Source of the DNA: CAZPNX01 sp964518765
Lineage (GTDB): Bacteria > Edwardsbacteria > AC1 > EtOH8
NCBI GenBank assembly: GCA_964518765.1
Contig: CAZFJC010000029.1
Span: 1 to 25,962, forward strand
Direction of reading: 5' to 3'
Length of the DNA stretch: 25,962 bases
How positions within the stretch are numbered: the first letter of the stretch is position 1; each line of letters starts with the position of its first letter. The notes beneath the pieces were generated by a model. It was not told the DNA's origin and ran no database searches. It worked only from the letters and a program-made list of their open reading frames with translations. Positions 1-9,000 of the stretch are shown here, one piece after another. Both the position numbers and the translations under genes were made by a program.

Positions 1-1561
1 GGCCGTCCTCGGCGTACCCCAGGTCCAGCACGCAGAGGTCGTAGTCGCCGCCGTTGATGGAGCTCTTCCAGTTGGGCGGGTAGTCCTCCTCCAGGATGGG
101 GCTGTCGGTGATCTTGAAGAACTGCTGCCCGGGGACGTTGTTGCGCTCCGCGAAGGCGCGGACGAAGGCCGAGTCCAGCGGGATGCGGATGGAATCGGGC
201 TCGGCGATGGGGTCCTCGTTCCAATCGGGGGTGGCCGGATTGTCGAAGTTCTTTTTAGGGTAATACCACACCTTGCGGCCGTTGGCCCGCAGGTTGTCGA
301 TGCGGTAATTTTCTCTATATTTTGCTATAGTGTCCTGAGAGAGGTCTGCCACAATGATGTTCTGCCCGAAGATGTCGCCCCGGCCGGTGGGCCGCAGCGA
401 GTCGTGCCAGGCCACGGTGAAGACCCGGTCGTTGGCGGAGACGACGGGATAGCTCTGGTTGCGGGTGCTGTCGTCCCAGAGCCGGAGGGTGTTGGCGGGT
501 TCGGAGTTCCGGGGGCAGTAACGGGCGAATACCTGCCGCTCGACGTTCCCGTTGACGGAGTCGTGCCAGGCTACCACGAACCCCTGGTCGGGGTGGACCG
601 CCACCGTGGGGGCGTAGCTGGTGGTCAGGGCGGTGGGATTGACCCTGATAGATCCGGTAAGGGTGTCACGCCAGGTGTACTTCCGCATGAAGATATTGCG
701 TAACGATCCGGTGCCCCGGTCCTCCCAGACCACAGCATGAAAGCCGTCCTCGGTGTAGCTGACGGTGGCGACGTCCGGGTAGTAGGCGTGGTTGGACGGG
801 TCGCTTACCCGGTAGTTGTTGCCGATCTGGCGGAGGTCCAGATCGAATCGCTGGGCCCAGATGCAGGGATAGTCGCCGTTGCGCCAGTCCTCCCAGACGA
901 CGACGACACCCGAATCGCTGCAGCAGACCGAGGGCCGGCGGTGGTGGCGGCCGCCGGATACATGTTGGTTTACCAGGATGGTGTCGCTCAGGTAAACGCC
1001 GTCGGGCCCGAACAGTCGGGCGTAGACGTTGGAGGTGCTGACGTCCACATACTCGGTCCAGACCACCACGAAACGGCCCGAGTACTTGTGCATGGCCACC
1101 CGGGGGCGGAACTTGGGTCGAAGGTCGTTGATGCTGACCAGGATCTCGTTCGACAGCGGCTCGCCGGAGACGCTGAAGATCCGGGTCCTGATGCGGTACC
1201 TGGTGGAGTTGGTGGATTCCTGCCAGGCCACGGCGAAGCGGCTGTTTCTGCTTATCCCGGAGATGTCGGGATTCTTCTGGCTGCCGTAGTCGTAGCCGGG
1301 GTTCTGGTTGACCAGGAAGTTGCCGAACAAAGGTCGTCCGTCGAAGCTTGTCTTCTGGCCGTAGATGTTCCAGTTGCCGTCGCGCCTGTCGGCCCAGACG
1401 GCGAAGCAGTCGTCGTCGTCGTCGATCATGGTGGCCGGATACTCCTGGGCGCACTCGCCGGCGTCGTTGTCCCATATGAATATCCTGCAGGTGTCGGAAG
1501 GCTGGGACAGAAGGGGAGTGGCTGTTGCCAGGAGAGCGGTGACCAATAGGAATGAACGCAT
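1..1561 (-). CDS. Secreted beta-propeller-like repeat surface protein, partial (C-terminus off the left edge)
   Basis: The reading frame is open from an ATG at 1561 to the window edge, giving 520 codons. The start has a GGGAGG ribosome site (1569-1574) 7 nt upstream. The protein begins MRSFLLVTALLATATPLLSQ, a clear signal peptide, followed by DTCRIFIWDNDAGECAQ. It then has repeated blocks with the pattern FxVxW.D/E, for example RFAVAWQES, RFVVVWTEY, VVVVWED and VFTVAWHDS. These resemble beta-propeller blades. The last visible residues (YDLCVLDLGYAEDG) match the start of the amidotransferase-like domain in its neighbour. Block for block it is a paralog of the gene at 1593-5312, which lies 31 bp upstream on the same strand, so the two are probably co-transcribed. 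The missing C-terminus probably carries the same sorting domain (inference). The ligand is unknown. Signal peptide, repeats and paralogy are visible; a surface-binding role is inferred. Confidence 0.85.
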   Translation of the reverse strand, partial: MRSFLLVTALLATATPLLSQPSDTCRIFIWDNDAGECAQEYPATMIDDDDDCFAVWADRRDGNWNIYGQKTSFDGRPLFGNFLVNQNPGYDYGSQKNPDISGISRNSRFAVAWQESTNSTRYRIRTRIFSVSGEPLSNEILVSINDLRPKFRPRVAMHKYSGRFVVVWTEYVDVSTSNVYARLFGPDGVYLSDTILVNQHVSGGRHHRRPSVCCSDSGVVVVWEDWRNGDYPCIWAQRFDLDLRQIGNNYRVSDPSNHAYYPDVATVSYTEDGFHAVVWEDRGTGSLRNIFMRKYTWRDTLTGSIRVNPTALTTSYAPTVAVHPDQGFVVAWHDSVNGNVERQVFARYCPRNSEPANTLRLWDDSTRNQSYPVVSANDRVFTVAWHDSLRPTGRGDIFGQNIIVADLSQDTIAKYRENYRIDNLRANGRKVWYYPKKNFDNPATPDWNEDPIAEPDSIRIPLDSAFVRAFAERNNVPGQQFFKITDSPILEEDYPPNWKSSINGGDYDLCVLDLGYAEDG

Positions 1562-1592
1562 AATAGAACCTCCCAGAAGCCGGTGTGTCTAG

Positions 1593-4500
1593 TTATCGGA
1601 TCAAAGCAAGTTTTCCCGTCAGGCTGGCGCCTCCGGCCTCCAGCCGGTAAAAGTAAACGCCCGAGGCCGCAGGCCTGCCCGTTTCATCGGCGCCGTCCCA
1701 GGCCGCGCGATAGCGCCCGGGCTGATGCTCCCCGTCGGCCAAAGTGCGCACCAGCCGGCCGCAGATGTCGTATATCCTGAGGGTGACGCTCCCTGACGCG
1801 GGGATCTGATAACAAATCGATGAATAGCCCCGGGCCGGATTGGGCAGGCAGGGCCCGAGCGCCACCCGGTCCACGGGCGCGCCCCCGACGGTCACCGACA
1901 CCGGCCCGTGCCAGGTGACGTTCTCGTTGAAATCCTGGTCTCCCAGCAGGTAGTAGTAGGTGTTGCCGGGAAGGACGGTGTTGTCCGTGTAGCTGTAGCT
2001 GTGCCCGGTGGGCGAGGTGCCCTGGCCGGGGATGGCGGCGATGCGCTGGTAGTTGGCATCGGGCTCCAGGGAACGATCGATGAGCCACTGGTAATTGTCG
2101 GTCTCGCTCTCGGTGCGCCAGTTGAGCATCACTCCGCCGCCGGATTCCAAGGCCGAGAATTCGGCCAGCTCCACCGCCAGCACCTGGGCGGTGTTCCTGG
2201 GGGAAAGCCCGGCCGCCAGGCTGCCGAAATAATAGTACCATGGATATCGGGGTATCCACTTGGCGCCCTTGTAGCCGATGGGATTATTCGTGGGAAAGGA
2301 GCGGTAGCAGCAATCGTCGTATTCCCTAAGGTGCAGGACCAGCAATTTCAACGAGGCGGGATTGCCGATCTTGCTCCGGAGGACCCGGGCCGCGGTGGTG
2401 TAGGTGTCGTTGATGGTGTCGAGGGAAAGATTGGATGCGGGATAGGTTCCGATGGACTCGGCCCAGGCGGTCCCGTTCCAGTACATCAGCTTGCACTTGC
2501 TGCCCAGCGAGTCGAGGGCCAGGCAGAAATCCGGCTTGAAGTCCCCGGCCACGTCGAAGGCCGAGGCGGTGTCGACGCTGGCGCCGTTCCAGTCGGTCAT
2601 GGTGGAGTCGGCCCCTCCGGCCTTGGTGTCCATGTAGAAGAAAAGGTCCCCGCCGGTGAGCCAGTTCATCCGGGCGTAACCGAAGGTTAGGGTGGAGCTG
2701 GACCAGGTCACGAAGAGCGTGTCGCTGCTCCTGACTCCGATCCGCTCGCTCTCGGTGAAGGGATTGACGGTCCCCAGCCCATAGCTCGAACCCATGTAGA
2801 CGTAATGATATGTCAAGGTGTCGCCGCGTGACTTGATCATGGGCTCGGCGCCCAGGGCGCTCCAGCGGACGGGGCTGGAATCGTCCCCGGCCTTGAGGGC
2901 GAAGACGTAGGACTTGCCCGGCGCCAGATATAGGGTCTTGGACTCAGCGACGCCCACCGCCGACGGGGTCCAGGACTGGTAATAGACCTGGCCCGAGTCC
3001 AGGAACTCCTGCTCCGAGGTGGTCTTGCCGGCCTCGGGCAGGGCGGGATTGTACTCGCGGATTTTCAGCAGGTAGTCTGAAGCCCTTTCGGCCAGGCTGT
3101 CGTCGCTGACGGCCGTCCAGCGAAGGACCACGGTGCCCTCTATGGTGCTGGTGGTGTCGGCCGTAAGGTCGGCGATTGGCTCGGGCTCCACGTTGAAGCC
3201 CTGGAAGCCAAGGATGCGGCGGGTGAGCTCCGTGGTGGTGTTGGGGTGCCGTCCGTCCGAGGTCAGCGCCGACATGACGAAGGGCAGGTAGACGTTGCGC
3301 CGGTTGGCGGCCTTGGGGTCCTTCCAGAAAGATGAATAAGATAATCCTCTGCAATATGCCCACTTGGCCGGTCCGCCGCTCATGAAGACAGTGTCGCAAC
3401 CTGTCCGCAGGGGGGCGATGATGTCCACCGAGTTGTCCTCCACCTGATGGTAGGGGTAGTCGAACACCATGCCCCGGGTGAAGGCGTCGGGCATTCCGAC
3501 CAGTGAGTCTATGTTGCCGGTGGTGGCGTCGTTGCCCGGCCCCAGGTAGTCGGCACCGAAGTACTGGCCGAACAGGCTGGTGCCGTCGTACATCTCGCCG
3601 AAGTCGTTGCCGATGGCCAGCAGGGCGCCGCCGGCGTCCGAGAAGGCCTTGAGCGATTCCTGCTGGGCCTCGGTGATGGAGCCGGCCGAGAAGTTCACGT
3701 CGGGGTAGCCCAGGTCCATAAGGCAGACGTCGTATTCTTCCTCGTTGATGTTGCCCTTCTGCTTGCGCCCGGCCATGAAGGTGTCGGTGTCGACCACCCG
3801 GAAATAGTAACGACCCGGGGTGATGTTCCGCGAAAGGATGGCCCGGACGTAGGTGGAGTCGAGGGGCATCATCACCGAGTCCGGGGAGCCGGCCGGCCGG
3901 GGGTTCTCGTCCCAGGCGGTGGCCGGGTTGTCGTAATCCGGGTAATGGTACCAGCCGGTGCGGCCGTTGGCCCGGATCAGGTCGCAGGAGTTGACCATGT
4001 AGTTCGAATAACGCGGCTCCAGGGTGTCCCCATTGGTCGGATCATATATGATCCTGTAGTTTTGGCCGAAAATGTCGCCGCGGCACTTGGCGCGGCTGGA
4101 ATCGAGGAAGGCGACGACCACGTCGTCGTGCCAGTAGCAGGATGAGGGGTAGTGCTTGCCCGGAGGCTCCTTGCTGTCGTTGACCTCATGTATGGTCCCG
4201 AGCGTGTTCCTGGTGTCGTTGAACCGGGCCTTTATCCGCCGGCCGTAGCCACCGCTGTCCTCCCAAGTCGTCAGGAAGGAGAAGCTGTTTCGGCCCTTCG
4301 ACACCGAGGGCCGGCGGCTCACCAGAAACGAAACATAGTTCGGCGTTATCTCCCGCTGATACCCGTAAAGCTGGCCCCATGGGTCGTACTGCTGGCTGTA
4401 GATGTCGGCATTGTTGTTGTTGGTGTGGTCGCGGGAGTCCTGCCAGACGATCACCCAGTAGCGGCCCTGGGCGGTGGTGCACGGCATGGCGATGGCGGGG

Positions 4501-5312
4501 TAGTCCTGGGCCATGTTGCCGGTGTCGTCGTTCACCTTGTAGCTGGGGCCGCGCGCCGCCAGCCCCGTGGTGAAGGAGCGGTAGTGGCGGGCGTAAATGT
4601 CGTAGTTCCCGGTCCGGTCGTCGGCCCAGGTAATGACGACAAGGCTGTCGTTGAAGGCGACGTCGGGATGCTTGGCGTTGCCCGAGCTGTTGTCGTTCAC
4701 TTTGAGGGTGTCGCCTATGGGGCTCCCCGTGTTTCCGTAAAGCTGGGCGTAGATGTAATGGCTGGCACCGCGCATTTCATGCCAGACGACAACGAAATAG
4801 GCTGAGTACCAGGTCGAATACTTGGTCTTGTTCCGGGCCACCCGGGGCCAGTCCTTGACGTAAGTGTTCTGGCTCTTGCTGACCTTGGTCTGGTCCGTCT
4901 GCAGGGGGTTGCCGAACTTGTCGAAGCGCCGGCAGAAGATGTCATAATAGCCGAAGCGGGAGTTCACCTGCTGCCAGACCACCACGAAGTTCCCGGCGGT
5001 GTCGCAGGCGATGTCGGGGTCGACCTTGGCCTGGGCCGAGTTCTGGTCGTAGTTCACCATAATGTTGGTGCTGTCGAAGATATTGACGCTGGCGTGGTAG
5101 CGCTGCACGAAGACGTCCCACTTGTCATAACGCCTGTCGGACCAGGCGAAATAGCAGCGCTCGGTGGTGTCCATATCCACCGACGTGTAATTCTGGGCCG
5201 GCTCCCCGGCGTCGTTGTCCCAGACGAAGGCCCGGCAGGAGTCAAGCAGCTGGGCGGGCGCGGCACCGGCCAGAACGGCCAGCGCCATGGCGCAGACGAT
5301 CAAGTTTTTCAT
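1593..5312 (-). CDS. Secreted multidomain surface protein: beta-propeller-like repeats, amidotransferase-like fold, FN3-like modules, C-terminal sorting domain
   Basis: This is a 1239-residue protein. Residues 1-20 are a signal peptide ending APAQ. Residues 22-425 hold about seven W-containing repeats (FAWSDRR, FVVVWQQ, FVVVWHEM, VVITWADDR, VIVWQDSR, FLTTWEDS, VVVAFLDSS), often followed by DIY/DIF and a G turn, as in beta-propeller blades. Residues 525-705 look like a class I glutamine-amidotransferase fold (YDVCLMDLGYP, GGALLAIGNDFGE) with no evident catalytic Cys. Residues 710-822 and 1040-1143 are FN3-like. Residues 855-1000 resemble a CBM9/DOMON-type sandwich. Residues 1150-1239 are the FlgD-like sorting domain (LPNPARG, GVYFYRLEAG, terminal LALIR). 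The start at 5312 has AGGAGG (5320-5325) at 7 nt spacing. It overlaps the stop codon of the regulator-like gene by 4 bp (ATGA), suggesting translational coupling. It could be an adhesin or a polymer-binding protein; no enzyme active site is seen. Confidence 0.9.
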   Translation of the reverse strand: MKNLIVCAMALAVLAGAAPAQLLDSCRAFVWDNDAGEPAQNYTSVDMDTTERCYFAWSDRRYDKWDVFVQRYHASVNIFDSTNIMVNYDQNSAQAKVDPDIACDTAGNFVVVWQQVNSRFGYYDIFCRRFDKFGNPLQTDQTKVSKSQNTYVKDWPRVARNKTKYSTWYSAYFVVVWHEMRGASHYIYAQLYGNTGSPIGDTLKVNDNSSGNAKHPDVAFNDSLVVITWADDRTGNYDIYARHYRSFTTGLAARGPSYKVNDDTGNMAQDYPAIAMPCTTAQGRYWVIVWQDSRDHTNNNNADIYSQQYDPWGQLYGYQREITPNYVSFLVSRRPSVSKGRNSFSFLTTWEDSGGYGRRIKARFNDTRNTLGTIHEVNDSKEPPGKHYPSSCYWHDDVVVAFLDSSRAKCRGDIFGQNYRIIYDPTNGDTLEPRYSNYMVNSCDLIRANGRTGWYHYPDYDNPATAWDENPRPAGSPDSVMMPLDSTYVRAILSRNITPGRYYFRVVDTDTFMAGRKQKGNINEEEYDVCLMDLGYPDVNFSAGSITEAQQESLKAFSDAGGALLAIGNDFGEMYDGTSLFGQYFGADYLGPGNDATTGNIDSLVGMPDAFTRGMVFDYPYHQVEDNSVDIIAPLRTGCDTVFMSGGPAKWAYCRGLSYSSFWKDPKAANRRNVYLPFVMSALTSDGRHPNTTTELTRRILGFQGFNVEPEPIADLTADTTSTIEGTVVLRWTAVSDDSLAERASDYLLKIREYNPALPEAGKTTSEQEFLDSGQVYYQSWTPSAVGVAESKTLYLAPGKSYVFALKAGDDSSPVRWSALGAEPMIKSRGDTLTYHYVYMGSSYGLGTVNPFTESERIGVRSSDTLFVTWSSSTLTFGYARMNWLTGGDLFFYMDTKAGGADSTMTDWNGASVDTASAFDVAGDFKPDFCLALDSLGSKCKLMYWNGTAWAESIGTYPASNLSLDTINDTYTTAARVLRSKIGNPASLKLLVLHLREYDDCCYRSFPTNNPIGYKGAKWIPRYPWYYYFGSLAAGLSPRNTAQVLAVELAEFSALESGGGVMLNWRTESETDNYQWLIDRSLEPDANYQRIAAIPGQGTSPTGHSYSYTDNTVLPGNTYYYLLGDQDFNENVTWHGPVSVTVGGAPVDRVALGPCLPNPARGYSSICYQIPASGSVTLRIYDICGRLVRTLADGEHQPGRYRAAWDGADETGRPAASGVYFYRLEAGGASLTGKLALIR

Positions 5313-5692
5313 ACCCTCTCCTCCTGAAAGGATATATTCCGGCTCCGGATGCTCTCCAGGGCCAGCATCATCAGCTTGAAGCGGTATTGCCGGTCGTCGA
5401 GCCCGATGCGCAGCTTCTCCATCAGGGGCCTGGCATCCGGCGCGACATAATAAAGATCAGGCTTGCCGTTGCTGGAGCGGCGGACGGACAGGATCTTCTC
5501 GGCCACGAAGCTGTCGGCGGCGCGGTTGACGGCCTCCTCGGGCTTGCCGGTCAGGGCTATAAGGCTGGCGACCGTCTCCCTGGCTTCCGCCTGCCGGCAG
5601 AAGTAGACCGCCAGGTCCCACTTCTCGATGGAATCTATCTCTTCGCTTATGAACCCCTGGAGCTCCTCAAGATACGGAAAATCGGCAGCCAT
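5309..5692 (-). CDS. Small winged-helix-like putative transcriptional regulator
   Basis: This is 127 residues from an ATG at 5692 (MAADFPYLEELQ). The frame extends upstream to a TTG at 5740, but that codon lies in AT-rich leader and the added residues look non-coding, so I prefer 5692. Neither start has a strong ribosome site. There is no signal peptide or membrane segment. The middle part reads as a winged helix: helix WDLAVYFCRQ, helix TVASLIALTG, a third helix PEEAVNRAADSFVAEKIL, then a basic hairpin SVRRSSNGKPDLYYVA as the wing. The N-terminal phrase FISEEIDSIEKWDL resembles small HTH proteins common in other high-GC bacteria (from memory). A charged C-terminal helix follows. Its stop overlaps the ATG of the propeller protein by 4 bp. 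It probably regulates this operon or the divergent protease genes. DNA binding is inferred. Confidence 0.72.
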   Translation of the reverse strand: MAADFPYLEELQGFISEEIDSIEKWDLAVYFCRQAEARETVASLIALTGKPEEAVNRAADSFVAEKILSVRRSSNGKPDLYYVAPDARPLMEKLRIGLDDRQYRFKLMMLALESIRSRNISFQEERV

Positions 5693-5733
5693 AATCGCAC
5701 CATAATTATAGTTACATATCCGATGCCATTTAA

Positions 5734-5750
5734 TGCACAAAACATGCCAG
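5734..5750 (-). promoter_or_regulatory. Possible sigma54-type (-24/-12) promoter for the leftward operon
   Basis: Read on the minus strand the site is CTGGCATGTTTTGTGCA. It has the GG and GC dinucleotides exactly 10 nt apart, and by my reading matches the usual sigma54 pattern at 14 of 17 positions. It lies about 40 bp upstream of the preferred start at 5692. AT-rich sequence can give such a match by chance, and no sigma54 activator gene is in the window. I found no better sigma70 promoter for this operon. Confidence 0.27.
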
Positions 5751-5987
5751 AATCGAAGTATTTTTAATACATTGTAATTAATAGAGTTACGAATTGACGA
5801 CGAATTGTTAATTATGCCTTATATGCACAAATGGATATCTACATTATGATAAATTATAATAGAAACGAATGAAATGCCTTAGAATTGCATTCTTAACTGG
5901 TGAAAAAACAGCATCTCTTAAAATCTATTGTTACTCTAAATTCATATATCTGAAAAACGTCCATAAAAAGATTGTTTATCCGGTTAC

Positions 5988-6016
5988 TTGACAATACCGT
6001 TGGTATGTAGTAACAT
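5988..6016 (+). promoter_or_regulatory. Sigma70-type promoter for the first C25 peptidase gene
   Basis: The -35 box is TTGACA (5988-5993), a 17-nt spacer follows, and the -10 box is TAACAT (6011-6016). Transcription should begin near 6023, leaving a leader of about 54 nt before the GTG start at 6077. Confidence 0.7.
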
Positions 6017-6030
6017 CTCACTTCAAACTC

Positions 6031-6042
6031 GTTTTGCAAAAC
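6031..6042. promoter_or_regulatory. Palindrome GTTTTGCAAAAC, possible operator
   Basis: This is a perfect 12-bp palindrome just downstream of the predicted transcription start. It shares the half-site TTTTGCA/TGCAAAA with the palindrome in front of the second C25 gene (15283-15298). A regulator site is inferred from position and symmetry only. Confidence 0.35.
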
Positions 6043-6076
6043 CGAAACAATAACACTATTAGAAAGGTCTAATCCA

Positions 6077-9000
6077 GTGAAGTCAGCCATCGTCGCCCTG
6101 GCCGTTCTCCTGGCCGCCCAGTCCGTCTGGGCCGGAGAGCTCATCCATCAGGTAAGTTTCGATCCCAAGGACCTGGCCATCGAAAATGTGGACGGGCGTC
6201 AGACCGTCTCCCTGCGGGGCCTGCCGGCCTACGGCCCCTCGGGCGCGCCGCGCCTGCCGAGGCTGGTCCAGCAGATCTCCATCCCGGCCGGAGCCGTGGT
6301 CACCGGGGTCGAGGTGGCCTCGAGTGATGTCATCGAGCTAGAGGGGACCTACGACGTGATCCCGGCCCAGAAGTCGGTGCCCCTGCCCATGCCGGGAAAG
6401 ACGTTCGACATAAAGACGGTCGAGCCCGACCTGGCCATATACGACCGGAACGCCCTGTATCCGGAGAGGCAGGCCGAGGCCCTGTCCACCGGCAGTTTGG
6501 GCGGGTACCGCATCGGGCATGTGGCGGTCAATCCGGTGAGGTACAACCCGGCCACCAAGAAGCTCCACTTCGCCAAAAGACTGACCCTGAGGATAAGCTA
6601 CCAGGAGAACCGGGCCGAGGCCACCATACCAACCGCCTTCCAGCAGTCGTTGTTCGCAGGCCAGGCCCGGGAGCTGGTGGCCAATCCCAACGACGTGGAG
6701 CGCTTCGCGCCCAGGGTGGAAAGGCAGGCCTCCAAGGCCCTGCCGGCCGGAGAGTACCGCTCGGTTATCATCTCCGGGCTGGCGGCCTACGACACGGTCT
6801 TCGCCCGGCTGGCGGCCTGGCACACCAAGAAGGGGTGGCGGGACACGGTGGTCAGCACCGCTTACATCTACGCCAACTACTCGGGCTACGACAACATCGA
6901 ACGGGTGCGCAACTTCATCATCGACGCCCGCAACACCTGGGGCGTTGTTAACGTGCTGCTGGCCGGCCAGGGCGACGACCTGAATTCGGGCCAGAACCTG
7001 GTGCCGGCGAGGCACGCCTATTACACCAACTGCGGTGCCGGCTACTACCCCGACGAGAACCAGATCCCCTCCGACCTCTACTATGCCGACCTTGACGGCA
7101 CCTGGGACGCCGACGGTGACCACACCTACGGCGAGCTGTCGGACAACGTCAACATGTATGCGGACGTCTTCGTGGGCCGGGCCCCGGTGCTCAACGTAGC
7201 CGGCGCCCAGAACTTCGTGAACAAGACACTTAACTACGAAAAGAGCAACCCCGGAACGCACATCAAGAAGATGCTGCTGCCCTCGGCCATCCTCTGGTCG
7301 TCCTACGAGGAGCGGCCGACGCAGAGGGCGATAGCGGCCATGACCCCGGCCGGCTGGCTGGACGACTCGCTGTTCGAGCGCAACGGGACGCTGTCGCAGT
7401 CGGCCATGGTGGCCAGCATGAACGACGGGCGGGGCCTGGGGCACTGGGTGGGCCACGGCGACGAGAACGGTATCTACATGGGCAGCGCATACTACACCTC
7501 CAGCAATGCCGATGCCGCCAGCAACGGTGACAAACAGGGGGTGCACACCTCCATCGCCTGCTTCACCGGGGCCTTCGATGAGGTCTCCGGCGGCGATTGC
7601 ATGGCCGAGCACATCATCAACCGGGCCGGGGGCGGGGCGGTGGGGGTGCACATGAACTCCCGCTACGGCTGGGGGGCCTACGTCGGGTCGGGCTACGTCA
7701 TGGGCCCATCGGAGATGATCGACACCACCTTCATGTGCAACATCCTGAGACGGGGAGTGGCCGCCCAGGGACAGGTGCTGGCCATGGCCAAGAACTCCTG
7801 GGTGCCCTACGCCGACTCCTCGGACGAGTTCGACATGATGCGCTGGTGCCTCTACGAGCTCAACTGCTTCGGCGACCCGGCCCTGCCCATCCTGACCGAG
7901 CAGCCCATCGCCCTGACGGTGGACCACCCCTCCACCGTGCTCATCGGCTACAACAGCTGGACGGTCACCGTCACCGATCCCACCAAGGCCCCGGTGCGCG
8001 GGGCCCTGGTCTGCCTGATGACCGAGACCATGGACACTTACCTCTACGACACCACCGACGCCTCGGGCCAGGTGACCCTGCACCCCACGCCGGCTGCGGC
8101 AGGCCAGGTGATGCATGTCACCGTCACCGCCCGCAACCACCAGCCCTACGAGGGAACGGCCACGGTCATCGCGCCCACCGGCCCCTACGTGACGCACCTG
8201 CGCCATACCCTGTCGGACGCCTCGGGCAACAACGACGGGATAGCCAACCCCGGGGAGACGGTGCGTCTGCCGACCTGGGTGATCAACTACGGGACGGCGA
8301 CGGCCAATAATGTGGTGGGGAAGCTGCGGACCTCGAGCCCGAACGGGAGCGTGACCGCGGACAGCGCCTACACGTTCGGGGATATTGCGGCCGGGGACTC
8401 GGCCTACTATGCGGCCGGGTTCGGGGTGTACATCAATCCGGCCGACACCAACGGGATGACGATCCCGCTGACCTTGGAGTGCCGCGATGCCAACGACAGC
8501 GCCTGGACGTCGAGCTTCAGCCTGACGGTGGGGACCGGGGTGCTGGCGTACAACGGGCGGGCCATCGGGGGCAACGGGCGGCTGGATCCGAACGAGGCGG
8601 CAGGGATGGCGATCAGTTTGAAGAACGACGGGCTGGGCTATTCGGAAAATACCCAGGCCATCCTGCGGTGCTCCGACGCCCGGATCACAGTGACCGACTC
8701 CATGGCCGGCTATGGGACGATAGCTCCCGGGGCTGCCGGGACCAGCGGGACAGACTCGTTCCTGCTGTCGGTGGGGGCCATGCCACCCGGGACGAGCGTC
8801 GGGTTCACTTTGGCCATGAGGTGCGACGGGGTTCCCGAGAGGCTGTACAGCTGGAACGAGACGGTGGGGGACCTGAGGTACTCGCCAGCCGGACCGGACG
8901 GTGGAGGATACTATGCGGTGGAGGATTCTGACGGTGTCTCCCGCGCTCCGATATACTCGTGGCAGAACATCCGGGGGGCGGGCGGCACCCAGGTAACGCC

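Larger units (their letters stand above)
5693..6076. other. AT-rich divergent intergenic region
   Basis: This stretch of 384 bp separates the leftward regulator/propeller operon from the rightward protease genes. It is strikingly AT-rich between GC-rich genes. Short frames inside it have no ribosome site or recognisable protein, so I see no gene. It contains the rightward promoter (5988-6016), a 12-bp palindrome (6031-6042), a GG-N10-GC element facing left (5734-5750), and two copies of ATGCACAAA (5733-5741 and 5823-5831). Confidence 0.8.

Noticed and set aside
404..1549. Plus-strand frames in the left region
   Set aside because: They are Val/Gly-rich antisense translations of the partial propeller gene, whose minus-strand frame has a signal peptide, ribosome site and paralogy.
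5693..5740. Upstream TTG start for the winged-helix-like gene
   Set aside because: The added residues (MCIKWHRICNYNYGAI) come from AT-rich leader and overlap a candidate promoter; the ATG at 5692 gives a more natural N-terminus.
5893..6144. Small minus-strand frame across the divergent promoter
   Set aside because: It overlaps the promoter and start of the C25 gene, has no ribosome site, and its sequence resembles no protein I know.
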